NCBI GenBank assembly: GCA_949291365.1
Contig: CASEVJ010000003.1
Coordinates: 109,045-173,044 of the forward strand
DNA length: 64,000 bases
Direction of reading: 5' to 3'
Source: an uncultured bacterium
GTDB taxonomy: Bacteria > Elusimicrobiota > Elusimicrobia > Elusimicrobiales > Elusimicrobiaceae
The notes beneath the pieces were generated by a model. The model did not search any database, was not told the DNA's origin, and saw only the letters and a list, made by a program, of their open reading frames with translations. Shown here piece after piece: positions 44,911 to 53,688 of the stretch. Position 1 is the first letter of the stretch. Each line of letters opens with the position of its first letter. Both the position numbers and the translations under genes were made by a program.

Positions 44911-46158
44911 TTACTTTTCCAACCGGGAAAGCCGGCTCTGCGCCCGGGAGGCATATTTATCCGTAGGATAATTGATAATCAACCGTTTATAGGTTTGCGC
45001 CGCCGGCTCCGGGCGGCCCAGCTTTTCATACGCTTCCCCTAACTCATAGAGCACTTGCGGGGCCGTTTGCGTTTTGGGATAAGAGAGCATGATTTTTTCC
45101 AGCGCGGCGGCCTGCATAGCCGGGCTTTTTAAACGGCGCTGGGCAATCTGCGCCGCTTCAGCCAAGGCCTCTGTGTATTTGGTTTCATCGGCCGCAAACA
45201 GTTGCGCCGCAGACAACAAAGTATCATAGGCCCCCTGGTAGTCTTTATTTTTTATCTGTACGTCGGCTTTGCCGCGCCACGCTTCGTAAGCGGCAGGACG
45301 GGAGCCCAAATCTTTGATAGCCCGCTCATAATAAGCGGCTGCGGCGGCGTAATCCTTGCGGTTTTCTTCCATGACCGCCAAGTGTTTATACACCACGCCA
45401 ATTTCATTGGAATCGGGATACTGTTTAAGCAGTTGATTATAAATAGCAACCGCCGTATCATAATCTTCCAAATCACCGGAATACACGTCGGCCGTCATGC
45501 GCAAACTGGCGGCTTTATAGGGTGTATTGGGAAACAATTCGTTCACCCGTTTATAGGCAGCCACCGCCGCGGTGTAATTCTCATTTTGGCGGTACCAATC
45601 CCCTTGCAAGAGCAGCATTTTGTCCGTTTGCGAGAACTGGGGATAGGTGGCAAAAAAATCTTCAAATAGTTCATTGACCGGCTGATAGGTTTGCGACAGG
45701 TTGGCTTTTACCAACGCTTCCAACAGCGCGGCCTGCTGGAGCTGACGGGACAGCCCGTCCGTATTCACCGCCAGCACTTTGAGGGCTTGGCCTTTTTGGG
45801 AGCGTTTGATTTTCTCCATGGCCTGCTCTATATTAGAGGAGAGCACCGTAAAATCCTGCGCCGACGGAAAATAAAAGCGCACTTGGTACAGCGCCACCAA
45901 AGCCCGGGCCTCTTCCCCCGCGCGCAAATAATAATCGGCCTGCATTAATAAAGCCGTCTTGAGCTCGGGGCTTTGCGGGTTCTGCTTTATCCATATTCCG
46001 GTTTGTTCTGCTAACGCGGAAGCAAAAGCGCGGTCTGCGCGGGTGTTTTCCCCTTTCATCAGGGCCTGACGTTGGTAGAAATTCAGCGTAGCGTCCTTCG
46101 CGGCAAAAACCGGCATACAGGCAAAAGCAAGTACAAAAGCGACAACAAGTTTTCTCAT
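44911..46158 (-). CDS. Exported tetratricopeptide-repeat protein
   Basis: A 415-residue protein with signal peptide MRKLVVAFVLAFACMPVFAA and no lipobox. At least eight TPR-like helix pairs follow, for example YTAAVAAYKRVNELFPNTPY, DYDTAVAIYNQLLKQYPDSN, DYAAAAAYYERAIKDLG and RPEPAAQTYKRLIINYPTDKY. This architecture is shared by YbgF/CpoB and BamD-type periplasmic scaffolds, but no specific family is recognised. Shine-Dalgarno GGAGCC precedes ATG 46158. It lies 8 nt behind yajQ. Probably periplasmic protein-protein interaction. Confidence 0.8.
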   Translation of the reverse strand: MRKLVVAFVLAFACMPVFAAKDATLNFYQRQALMKGENTRADRAFASALAEQTGIWIKQNPQSPELKTALLMQADYYLRAGEEARALVALYQVRFYFPSAQDFTVLSSNIEQAMEKIKRSQKGQALKVLAVNTDGLSRQLQQAALLEALVKANLSQTYQPVNELFEDFFATYPQFSQTDKMLLLQGDWYRQNENYTAAVAAYKRVNELFPNTPYKAASLRMTADVYSGDLEDYDTAVAIYNQLLKQYPDSNEIGVVYKHLAVMEENRKDYAAAAAYYERAIKDLGSRPAAYEAWRGKADVQIKNKDYQGAYDTLLSAAQLFAADETKYTEALAEAAQIAQRRLKSPAMQAAALEKIMLSYPKTQTAPQVLYELGEAYEKLGRPEPAAQTYKRLIINYPTDKYASRAQSRLSRLEK

Positions 46159-46166
46159 GATGGCTC

Positions 46167-46661
46167 CTATCTGTAATTGGTAAACTGTAAATCCAGCCCA
46201 AAATCTTTTTCGCGCAAAAGGGCCTGCGTGGCCTGCAACTCATCTTTGGATTTGGAAGACACGCGCAGCTGGTCGCCCTGGATAGAGGCCGCCACTTTCA
46301 GCTTGGCGTCTTTAATGCAGCGGGAAATTTCTTTGGCTTTGTCGGACGGAATGCCCTGCTGGATTTTAATGCTTTGTTTGGCGTTGCCTCCCAAAGCGGC
46401 TTCCACTTTGCCCTGCGTCAAATTTTTCAGCGCCACGCCGCGTTTAGCCAGGCGCGTAAACAGTACATCGCGCAGAGCGCCCACCTTGTACTCATCGGCG
46501 GAAGTAAGTTTCAGTTCGTTTTCTTTGTCATTAAGTTCAATATTGGAATTGGTTCCTTTAAAGTCATAGCGGTTAGAAATTTCTTTGCCGGCGGCGCTGA
46601 CCGCTTCGGCAATTACGTTCATATCCACTTTGCTTACTACATCAAAACTATAATCGGCCAT
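46167..46661 (-). CDS. yajQ: YajQ-family nucleotide-binding protein
   Basis: YajQ (164 aa) folds as two RNP-like domains; homologues bind GTP, tRNA or cyclic di-GMP. Seen: ADYSFDVVSKVDMNVIAEAV, EISNRYDFKGTNSNIEL, KVEAALGGNAKQSIKIQQGIP, KLKVAASIQGDQLRVSSKSKDELQ and DFGLDLQFTNYR at the end. ATG 46661 was chosen, with GGGGAGG 4 nt before it, over an upstream ATG. TATAAT lies about 60 nt upstream. Operon with the TPR protein. Confidence 0.93.
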   Translation of the reverse strand: MADYSFDVVSKVDMNVIAEAVSAAGKEISNRYDFKGTNSNIELNDKENELKLTSADEYKVGALRDVLFTRLAKRGVALKNLTQGKVEAALGGNAKQSIKIQQGIPSDKAKEISRCIKDAKLKVAASIQGDQLRVSSKSKDELQATQALLREKDFGLDLQFTNYR

Positions 46662-46822
46662 ACAACCTCCCCGCGCGGGCCTAACCGCCGCGCGCAACAT
46701 ACACATATTATATATTTTTTGTACAATGGGTTTTGGAAGCGGCTCTTTGCCGCCGCCTCAACGCAACACCAACTTACATACGGAGAACTGTACAAAAGCC
46801 GTTCGTTACCGTACCAACGCTT

Positions 46823-48145
46823 ATGAACATGAAATTCCGCTTAATTGTCATGAATTTCCTCCAGTACGCTGTCTGGGGGGCTTACCTAACCTCCATGGGG
46901 GCTTTTTTAGCCAACGTGGGGCAGGCGCAGCACATTGGCTTGTTCTACGCCACGCAGGGCTTTGTGTCCTTATTTATGCCTGCTGTTATCGGCATTTTGG
47001 CCGACCGCTGGCTGCCCGCCCAGAAAATGCTGGGGCTGTGCCATTTATTGGCCGGTTTCTTTATGATGGGGGCAGCTTATTTCGGATCCCAGACGCCCGT
47101 GAGCTTCGGCTATATTTATACGTTTTATCTTTTAAGCGTAGCGCTGTATATGCCCACGATTGCCTTGTCCAACTCCGTGGCCTATACCGCTTTGCATAAA
47201 GTTAATTTAGACCCGGTGCGCGCTTTCCCCCCTATCCGCATTTGGGGAACTGTCGGCTTTATCTGCACCATGCTGGTATCTAACTTTACGGGATTTCAAA
47301 ACACGTTTGCCCAGTGGTACCTCTCCGGTATTTTAGGTGTAGTGCTGGGCATTTACAGCTTTACGCTGCCCGAGTGCCCGGTTTGCAAAGACGGAGAGAA
47401 AAAATCTTTCTCCGAGGCGCTTGGCTTAAATGCGTTTAAACTGTTCAAAGAAAAGAAAATGGCCATTTTCTTCATTTTCTCCATGCTTTTGGGCAGCTGC
47501 CTGCAGATTACCAACGGCTACGCCAACCCGTTCATTCACAGCTATAACTCTTTGGCGGGTATGGCCGGCAGCTGGGGCGCCAGCAATGCAAATGCCTTAA
47601 TTTCGCTCTCCCAGCTTTCCGAAACGTTCTGTATTCTGCTTATTCCGTTCTTCTTAAAACGCTTCGGTATCAAGAAAGTAATGTTAATCAGCATGTTTGC
47701 CTGGGTATTGCGCTTTGGGCTCTTTGGCGTGGGCAACCCGGTAACGTTTGTCGGCATTTCGCTGTTGGTATTGTCCATGATTGTATACGGGGTGGCGTTT
47801 GATTTCTTCAACGTGTCCGGCTCCTTGTTTGTGGAAAAAGAAACCGACGTATCTATCCGCTCCAGCGCGCAGGGCTTGTTTATGCTGATGACCAACGGCG
47901 TTGGCGCCACGATTGGTATGCTGGGCGCACAGAAAATCATTGACCATTTCGTCAATGCACCGACCAACGCCTACATCGCCGCCAATGGCATGCTGGCACC
48001 GGGGGCCGTTTATCCGGCTGACGTATCCCAGGCCATTGCCTCGGGCTGGTCTACTTCTTGGTTTATCTTTTCGGCCTATGCGTTGGTAGTGGCCATAGTG
48101 TTTGCCTTTGTATTTAAATACAAACACGTGCCGGAAGCCAATTAA
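46823..48145 (+). CDS. nupG: Nucleoside:proton symporter, NupG/XapB type (MFS)
   Basis: A 12-helix transporter of the major facilitator superfamily (440 aa) that imports nucleosides. It closely follows E. coli NupG in several places: FPPIRIWGTVGFI, KKMAIFFIFSMLLGSCLQITN, SQLSETFCILLIPFFLKRFG, VLSMIVYGVAFDFFNVSGSLFVEKE. ATG 46823 (MNMKFRLIVMNFLQ) aligns with the E. coli start; no ribosome site is close and GGAG is 35 nt away. An extended loop before the last helix (PTNAYIAANGMLAPGAVYPAD) is longer than in NupG. A cytidine deaminase at 58342 would act on imported nucleosides. Confidence 0.92.
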   Translation: MNMKFRLIVMNFLQYAVWGAYLTSMGAFLANVGQAQHIGLFYATQGFVSLFMPAVIGILADRWLPAQKMLGLCHLLAGFFMMGAAYFGSQTPVSFGYIYTFYLLSVALYMPTIALSNSVAYTALHKVNLDPVRAFPPIRIWGTVGFICTMLVSNFTGFQNTFAQWYLSGILGVVLGIYSFTLPECPVCKDGEKKSFSEALGLNAFKLFKEKKMAIFFIFSMLLGSCLQITNGYANPFIHSYNSLAGMAGSWGASNANALISLSQLSETFCILLIPFFLKRFGIKKVMLISMFAWVLRFGLFGVGNPVTFVGISLLVLSMIVYGVAFDFFNVSGSLFVEKETDVSIRSSAQGLFMLMTNGVGATIGMLGAQKIIDHFVNAPTNAYIAANGMLAPGAVYPADVSQAIASGWSTSWFIFSAYALVVAIVFAFVFKYKHVPEAN

Positions 48146-48162
48146 GCTTTCTTGCAACAAAC

Positions 48163-48190
48163 CTCCCCGCTCTGGTGAGCGGGGGTTTTT
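48163..48190 (+). terminator. Terminator after nupG
   Basis: CCCCGCTC-TGGT-GAGCGGGG followed by GTTTTT, 20 nt past the nupG stop. Confidence 0.85.
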
Positions 48191-48254
48191 GTTGGCTCTG
48201 TGCAAGCAAAAACCTTCTTTATTAGGGCTAAAAACTCTTTTTTCTGTCTGCAAA

Positions 48255-48281
48255 AATCCCCGCGTTTTGCCGCGGGGATTA
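48255..48281 (-). terminator. Terminator of the radC-cyuA pair
   Basis: AATCCCCGCG-TTTTGC-CGCGGGGATT; on minus it ends in TTTTTG. 20 nt past the cyuA stop. Confidence 0.8.
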
Positions 48282-48300
48282 AAAAATAACAGAAGAAAAA

Positions 48301-49587
48301 CTATTTCAGCTTTTCTTCCATAATATCCACAATCATCGGGTCTACCGCACGCATGCCCACGGTGGAAATATTGCCCAGGTTCTGTATCGTCTCTTCCGCG
48401 CTTTTGCCCACAAAACCTTCCACTTCCGTAATGCCGTAGTCATGCATACCCATAAACGCGGCGCGGATAGCAGCGTCTGTAGAGCTGACCACTTTGAGCG
48501 CGCAGCCGCTTTTGGCCCCATCGCACAGCATACCGCCGATGTCGCTGATGATGTTGTTAATGGCCAGCGTCATAGCAGGCACATTGGCCCCGCGCTGCTG
48601 GTACACGATCGCCGCAGCTGCACCTACCCCGGCGGCAATCGCACAGCCGCAAATGGGGGCCAGCTCCCCGGTAAATACTTTGACATAGCCGTTTAATAAA
48701 TGGGACAGGGCGATACTTTTAAGTATCGTTTCCTCCGGCACATGCATTTCTTGGCCCACTTTCCACGGCACCAAAATCGTCACCACACCTTGGTTGCCAG
48801 ACTCGCCGCTGCTCATCACCGCCACCGGCTGCCCGTCCATGCGCGCGTCTGCGGCGCAGGCGGTCAAGATTTTAGTGGAAGAAAGCAAATCCATCTGCAG
48901 CAGGTTTTTGCGTACCAGTTCCTTGATATAAAAACCCACTTTGCGTAAAGACTGTCCCATCTCTGCTGCCTTTAAATTCATCTCTACGCCTTTTTTAATA
49001 TAGGCCAAGTCGTCGGCATCGGCGGCTTCGGCCCAGAATATTAAATCAGCCAGTTTGGCATTACGCAGGGCCTCTTTAAACGCAGCCGAGCAAGAGCCCT
49101 GCTCTTTTTCCGTCCGCAAATCTTTGATAATTTGCCCGTCTTTAGCCAAAAACACCACATCCGTATGGCTGCCGGCAATAATACACTGCCCCTCCGCCCC
49201 GGCGGCCCCCTGCAACCAGGCCTCTATATAAAACCCATGCTTTTCCGGGGCTACTTCCAAACGCACTTGTTTACGGGATACCATTTCTTTAGCCCGGGCC
49301 AGCAGGGCAGCGTCCGCTCCGGACAAAATTTCCATCTGCAGCTGCGGCTTGGCAATCAGTAGGCCCAAAGCCGCCGCCAGCAAATTGCCTTTTTCCCCTT
49401 CCGTATGCGGAATACGCACACCGCAGCCGTTTTTGTAGGTGCCGGGGTCTAGCCGGAACAGGGCCTTTTGCACCGGTTGAGCCAGCAGCTCTGCCGCATA
49501 CGCCCCGCACAGGGCCACGGATACGGGCTCTGTACAGCCCATAGCCGGATACACTTGGTTTTTTAACACTTCTTTAAGTACATTCAT
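48301..49587 (-). CDS. cyuA: L-cysteine desulfidase (UPF0597, CyuA-like)
   Basis: A 428-residue oxygen-sensitive [4Fe-4S] enzyme that degrades cysteine to pyruvate, ammonia and sulfide. Family motifs: PAMGCTEPVSVALCGAYAA at the N-terminus, SSGESGNQGVV, PICGCAIAAGVGAAAAI and GGMLCDGAKSGCALKV; these carry the Cys residues for the cluster. Length is normal. It overlaps radC by 1 nt and would be transcribed with it. No CyuR-like regulator or cysteine permease is adjacent. Confidence 0.88.
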   Translation of the reverse strand: MNVLKEVLKNQVYPAMGCTEPVSVALCGAYAAELLAQPVQKALFRLDPGTYKNGCGVRIPHTEGEKGNLLAAALGLLIAKPQLQMEILSGADAALLARAKEMVSRKQVRLEVAPEKHGFYIEAWLQGAAGAEGQCIIAGSHTDVVFLAKDGQIIKDLRTEKEQGSCSAAFKEALRNAKLADLIFWAEAADADDLAYIKKGVEMNLKAAEMGQSLRKVGFYIKELVRKNLLQMDLLSSTKILTACAADARMDGQPVAVMSSGESGNQGVVTILVPWKVGQEMHVPEETILKSIALSHLLNGYVKVFTGELAPICGCAIAAGVGAAAAIVYQQRGANVPAMTLAINNIISDIGGMLCDGAKSGCALKVVSSTDAAIRAAFMGMHDYGITEVEGFVGKSAEETIQNLGNISTVGMRAVDPMIVDIMEEKLK

Positions 49588-50273
49588 TATATTTTCCCGT
49601 TGGCTTTTAAACTGTAATGCGCGCCCTTGCCAATAATAATGTGGTCATGCACGGTAATGCCCAACAACGCCGCGGCGCGCGCTACTTCTTTGGTCAGTAC
49701 CACATCGTCCATAGATGGCGTTGGATCCCCGGACGGATGATTATGCACCAAAATCAAGGCAGCCGCTTTGGCCGCCAACGCCCGCTCCACGATTTTGCGC
49801 GGCGAAACGCTCACGCGATCCAAACTTCCCTGTGATACAATTTCCGTACCGATTACCGTATTGCGTACAGACAGAAAAATCAGCTCCAGGCATTCATCGG
49901 CATTCCCTGCCAAAGAGGCCTTGCAATATTCCAATACCTGCTCCGGCGTACGCACGGTAATTTTATTTTTCACTTCTTCCAGCGAATATGTTTTAAATAC
50001 GGCCCGTATAAGTTTTAAAAACTGTGCGCTTTGCTCGCCTATTCCTTTCACAGTGCACAACTCTTCCACCGAAGCGTCCAGCACCGCCGCCAAACTGCCA
50101 AAGCGCTTCATCAGCGCCCACGCCGTGGGCTTGGTATCGCGCCGGGCAATGCAATACGTCAGCAACAGTTCCAGCGTTTCATGATCCAGAAAATGATCCA
50201 GTCCGCCCGCGGCAAATTTTTCGCGTATGCGTTGGCGGTGGCCCAAATAGGAAGGTTTTTGATTTTGCGGCAT
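49587..50273 (-). CDS. radC: RadC-like JAB-domain protein
   Basis: RadC (228 aa) has an N-terminal helix-hairpin-helix (SVEELCTVKGIGEQSAQFLKLI) and a C-terminal JAMM metalloprotease-like domain with HNHPSGDPTPSMDDV at about residues 175-190. Despite its name the repair role is doubtful; homologues act in competence-linked DNA processing. A TATAAT 6 nt before ATG 50273 predicts a leaderless mRNA. It overlaps cyuA by 1 nt and is divergent from lpd. Confidence 0.93.
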   Translation of the reverse strand: MPQNQKPSYLGHRQRIREKFAAGGLDHFLDHETLELLLTYCIARRDTKPTAWALMKRFGSLAAVLDASVEELCTVKGIGEQSAQFLKLIRAVFKTYSLEEVKNKITVRTPEQVLEYCKASLAGNADECLELIFLSVRNTVIGTEIVSQGSLDRVSVSPRKIVERALAAKAAALILVHNHPSGDPTPSMDDVVLTKEVARAAALLGITVHDHIIIGKGAHYSLKANGKI

Positions 50274-50285
50274 AATCTAATTATA
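50271..50285 (-). promoter_or_regulatory. -10 promoter of radC, predicted leaderless start
   Basis: TATAAT on minus (complement of 50280-50285), 6 nt before ATG 50273. The upstream triplet is ACA, so it is not an extended -10. Confidence 0.55.
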
Positions 50286-50307
50286 TGTTTTTTCCTGCTG
50301 TTTTTAA

Positions 50308-50316
50308 TGCTAGAAT
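50308..50316 (+). promoter_or_regulatory. Extended -10 promoter of lpd
   Basis: TGC-TAGAAT, hexamer 50311-50316. A 40-nt leader with GGAGG ends at ATG 50357. It is divergent from and close to the radC promoter. Confidence 0.6.
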
Positions 50317-50356
50317 ACAAGAAAATATCCCCTTTTTGCCATAGTACGGAGGTTGT

Positions 50357-51730
50357 ATGTCCCTCAAAGTAGCCGTCATCGGCGCCGGCCCCGCCGGCTA
50401 TCCCGCTGCGCTGGAAGCCGCCAAACTGGGCGCAGAGGTAACCGTTATAGAAAAATCACTTGCCGGCGGCGTATGCCTGCACAGCGGGTGTATTCCGTCC
50501 AAATCCCTGTTAGACGCGGCCCACCGCTTTGACGCGGTGCGCGGCATTTCCGCCCTATGCCAGGAAAGCGCCGCCCCTGCCGCAGAGAAAATTTTAAAAG
50601 CACTGGACTGGCCCAAAATCCAAAAACGCCAGCAACTTGTCAGCCAAAAACTGGCCGCCGGCATTTTGGCCCTGTTCCGCCAAGCTAAAATACATTATAT
50701 AGAGGGGACTGCCTCCTTTAAAGACGCACACACCCTGCATATCACGCAGAAAGAGCAAAGCCAAGAACTCACTTTTGACGCTGTCATCATCGCCGCGGGC
50801 AGTACAGCATTCGTCCCGCCGCCGTTTGACAAAATAAACACACATATCTACGACAACAGCACCATTTTCCAAATTCCGCAGCTGCCCAAACGCTTGGCTA
50901 TTATAGGTGCGGGCGCCATTGGCTGTGAGTTTGCCACACTGATGTCGTCCTTGGGCATAGAGGTGCACCTGGTGGAAATGCAGCCGCGCCTGCTGCCCAT
51001 TATGGACGAGGCCGTATCCCGCCTGGTTGCCCAAAGTTTGCAAAAACGCGGCGTCGTTTTGCGGCTGGGACAAACCGTCCATGACGCCCGCCTGGAAGAG
51101 GGGCACCCGGTGCTTGTATTGGACAAAGACGAACTGTTGGAGGCAGACGCTGTCCTGGTCGCCATTGGGCGTCAATGCAATTTAGCGGAGTTGCATTTGG
51201 AAAACATCGGTCTGGAGTGGAACCGCAAGGGAATCGTGGGCGTCAATCCGCGCACCTTGCAGGTAAAAGAGCATATTTACGCCGCCGGAGACGTAACCGG
51301 GCTGGCCTTATTGGCCCATGCGGGCTCCCGCCAAGGAATAGTGGCTGCGCATAACATTGGCGGTCAGCCCATGGTCTACCACAACGAATGGGTGCCCAAT
51401 GCTGTTTATACCGTGCCGGAAGTGGCTGGCGTGGGCTTAACCCGCGCCCAAGCCCAGGCGCAAGGGCTGGAAATTAAAGCGCAAAAAGCGTTTATGCTGG
51501 CCAACGGGCGCGCGCTGACCATGGCGGCGTCGGAAGGATTTGTGGAAATCATCAGCGATAAAAATACCGGCCGCCTACTGGGAGCCACACTGGCTGGGCC
51601 AAACGCCTCGGAAATTATTAGTGCATTTACCGTGGCCCTGGAAGCGGGATTTACCGCCGAGCAATTACAGCAGGTTATTTTTCCGCACCCGACCGTCAGC
51701 GAAGCCATTGGCGACGCTTTAGCCAGATGA
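50357..51730 (+). CDS. lpd: Dihydrolipoamide dehydrogenase-like flavoprotein
   Basis: FAD disulfide reductase (457 aa). N-terminal FAD motif VIGAGPAGYPAALEAAKLGAEVT cut by about residue 28, redox Cys40 and Cys45 in GVCLHSGCIPSKS, NAD motif AIIGAGAIGCEFATLMSSLG, IYAAGDVTG and the active-site His in FPHPTVSEA. In complexes it reoxidises lipoamide with NAD+. No E1, E2 or lipoate genes are nearby, so the partner is unknown; a role in pyruvate or branched-chain keto acid oxidation or the glycine system is possible. Good GGAGG site. It overlaps trmJ by 4 nt. Confidence 0.88.
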   Translation: MSLKVAVIGAGPAGYPAALEAAKLGAEVTVIEKSLAGGVCLHSGCIPSKSLLDAAHRFDAVRGISALCQESAAPAAEKILKALDWPKIQKRQQLVSQKLAAGILALFRQAKIHYIEGTASFKDAHTLHITQKEQSQELTFDAVIIAAGSTAFVPPPFDKINTHIYDNSTIFQIPQLPKRLAIIGAGAIGCEFATLMSSLGIEVHLVEMQPRLLPIMDEAVSRLVAQSLQKRGVVLRLGQTVHDARLEEGHPVLVLDKDELLEADAVLVAIGRQCNLAELHLENIGLEWNRKGIVGVNPRTLQVKEHIYAAGDVTGLALLAHAGSRQGIVAAHNIGGQPMVYHNEWVPNAVYTVPEVAGVGLTRAQAQAQGLEIKAQKAFMLANGRALTMAASEGFVEIISDKNTGRLLGATLAGPNASEIISAFTVALEAGFTAEQLQQVIFPHPTVSEAIGDALAR

Positions 51731-52455
51731 CCCGCCCGTTTACCGTCATTCTAGTCCACCCGCGCGACCCTAACAATATCGGGGCCGCGGCGCGGGCGAT
51801 GGCTAATTTTGGGTTATCGGAACTGCGCTTGGTGGATCCCTTTACTGTTGCGTTTCAGGACGCCGTCAGCGCGGTGGGCGCGCAGGATATCCTTAAAAAT
51901 GCCCGCATTTTTGACACCCTGCCGCAGGCGCTGGCGGACTGCCCGCTTTCTTTGGCTACGTCCGCTTTGCGCAATCGCCGCCTAAATCAAAGTTTTGTTA
52001 CCCTGCCGCATTTGCCGGATTGGCTGCAAACGCAGGCGGAAGGGAAAACAGCCCTGGTGTTTGGCAACGAAAAAACCGGTCTTTCCAATGAAGACATAGA
52101 GCTGTGCGGCGCGGTGCTCCATATCCCCACCACCGCCAAACAACCTTCTATTAATTTAGCCCAGGCGGTCATTTTAACCTGTTATGAGCTGGCCCGCCAA
52201 AGCCAGCCGCTTCCGCATAAAGAACCCAAAAATATCAAAGCCACCTTTGCCGAGACGGAACGGGTGGTGGAAGAGCTGGAAGGGCTCATGCAGGCCAGCG
52301 GGTTTAAATACGATTATACGCCAGAGCAACGCAAAGAAATTATGCGCATTTTATTGCGCAAGAGTAATTTGTCTAAAAACGATTTGTTTTTTATCAAAAA
52401 TTTCGCCTTCTATGTTCATGGCCATTTACAGGAGGAACCCCACAATGTCCATTGA
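51727..52455 (+). CDS. trmJ: SpoU-family tRNA 2'-O-methyltransferase (TrmJ-like)
   Basis: SAM-dependent methyltransferase with the SPOUT trefoil knot (242 aa). Motif 1 LVHPRDPNNIGAAARAMANFG, motif 2 LVFGNEKTGLSNED and motif 3 PSINLAQAVILTCYELAR are the signature of TrmJ/LasT, which modify the 2'-O of nucleotide 32 in the tRNA anticodon loop. A C-terminal helical extension (EELEGLMQASGFKYDYTP) also matches TrmJ. It is coupled to lpd by a 4-nt ATGA overlap. Its last codons contain AGGAGG, a ribosome site for the next frame. Confidence 0.85.
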   Translation: MTRPFTVILVHPRDPNNIGAAARAMANFGLSELRLVDPFTVAFQDAVSAVGAQDILKNARIFDTLPQALADCPLSLATSALRNRRLNQSFVTLPHLPDWLQTQAEGKTALVFGNEKTGLSNEDIELCGAVLHIPTTAKQPSINLAQAVILTCYELARQSQPLPHKEPKNIKATFAETERVVEELEGLMQASGFKYDYTPEQRKEIMRILLRKSNLSKNDLFFIKNFAFYVHGHLQEEPHNVH

Positions 52456-52529
52456 CGCCAAAGACATTCTGGTCAAAATTAAGAAAAAAGCCCGCGCCCT
52501 AGGCCCCGCAGGCGCAAGAGCGCGTAAAA

Positions 52530-52538
52530 TGTTAGAAT
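52530..52538 (+). promoter_or_regulatory. Extended -10 promoter in front of buk
   Basis: TGT-TAGAAT, hexamer 52533-52538, same sequence as at leuS and uvrC. It lies 26 nt before ATG 52565 and inside the reading frame that opens at 52445. Confidence 0.5.
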
Positions 52539-52564
52539 ATAGGAAACAAAGCGGCGGTGTTTCT

Positions 52565-53677
52565 ATGCAACCTAACATTTTGGTCATCAATCCGGGCTCT
52601 ACTTCAGACGACATCGGTTATTACCGGGGCAACAAGCCCGTCTTTGAGGTAACCGTGCGCTATTCTTTAACCGACTTGGAACCCTACGAAGGCAAAAATG
52701 TAACCGAGCAGCTGCCACTGCGTAAAAAACTGATTTTAGATTACCTCATAGACCACAAAGTACCGCTCAAAGAAATTGACGCCGTCATCGGACGCGGCGG
52801 ATTTATCCGCTCCGTAGCAGGCGGCGTATATGAAGTTAACGACCAAATGGTCTCCGACCTGGAAACCGGCCGCTATGGCGGCATTCACCCGTGTAATTTG
52901 GGCGGCATTTTAGCGCGCGAAATTGCCAAATACGCCAAATGTCCCAGCTTTATCGCCAACCCGGTGGTCATTGACGAACTGCAGCCGCTGGCACGCTACA
53001 GCGGTATGCCGGAAAACCCGCGCATTTCTATTTTTCACGCTTTAAGCCAAAAACGCGTCGCCCGCCTGATTGCCGAAAAACAGAGCACCGTCTATGAAAA
53101 AGTGAACTGTATTGTCTGCCATGGCGGCGGCGGTATTTCTATAGGGGCGCACCGCAAAGGAAAAGTGGTAGACGTCAGCAACGGCTACGAAGGAGAAGGC
53201 CCCATGACCCCGCAAAGAAGCGGCACCGTACCATGCGCGGGGCTGGTAGAAATGTGTTTCTCCGGTAAATACACCCAAAAAGACATACGGCTTAAAATGC
53301 GCGGCAAAGGCGGATTAGCCGCGTATACCGGTACCTATGACGCCAAAGATTTGGAAGAATTTATACAAACCGGCAAGAAACGCCCGGGCTCTCTTATTGC
53401 ATGCACCCGCGAGAAAGCCAAAGAAGCGCTGGACGCTATGATTTACCAAATGTCTAAAGAAATCGGTGCGCAGGCCGTCGTACTGGAAGGGAAAGTGGAT
53501 TTTATCGCCCTTACGGGCGGGCTGATGCACAGCAAATATATTCCGCATGAAATAGGAAGGCAGGTGGGCTGGATAGCCCCCATTTATGTATTCCCGGGCA
53601 GCGAAGAAAAAGATGCTTTGCGTGACGCAGCCCGCCGTGCGCTGGAAAATCCCTCTATAGTTAAACATTATTCATAA
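52565..53677 (+). CDS. buk: Butyrate kinase
   Basis: Buk (370 aa from this start) makes butyrate and ATP from butyryl phosphate; acetokinase family. Motifs: ILVINPGSTSDDIGYY at the N-terminus, IGRGGFIRSVAGGVYEVN, HPCNLGGILAREIAK, IVCHGGGGISIGAHRKGKVVDV and FIALTGGLMHSKY. Start: the family begins at this Met, and a TAGAAT promoter lies 26 nt upstream. An in-frame ATG at 52445 with AGGAGG (52430-52435) would add a 40-residue Lys/Arg-rich extension found in no butyrate kinase I know; both may be used. ptb follows by 11 nt. It may accept isobutyryl or other branched acyl phosphates as well. Confidence 0.92.
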   Translation: MQPNILVINPGSTSDDIGYYRGNKPVFEVTVRYSLTDLEPYEGKNVTEQLPLRKKLILDYLIDHKVPLKEIDAVIGRGGFIRSVAGGVYEVNDQMVSDLETGRYGGIHPCNLGGILAREIAKYAKCPSFIANPVVIDELQPLARYSGMPENPRISIFHALSQKRVARLIAEKQSTVYEKVNCIVCHGGGGISIGAHRKGKVVDVSNGYEGEGPMTPQRSGTVPCAGLVEMCFSGKYTQKDIRLKMRGKGGLAAYTGTYDAKDLEEFIQTGKKRPGSLIACTREKAKEALDAMIYQMSKEIGAQAVVLEGKVDFIALTGGLMHSKYIPHEIGRQVGWIAPIYVFPGSEEKDALRDAARRALENPSIVKHYS

Positions 53678-53688
53678 GGAGCTGCAAA

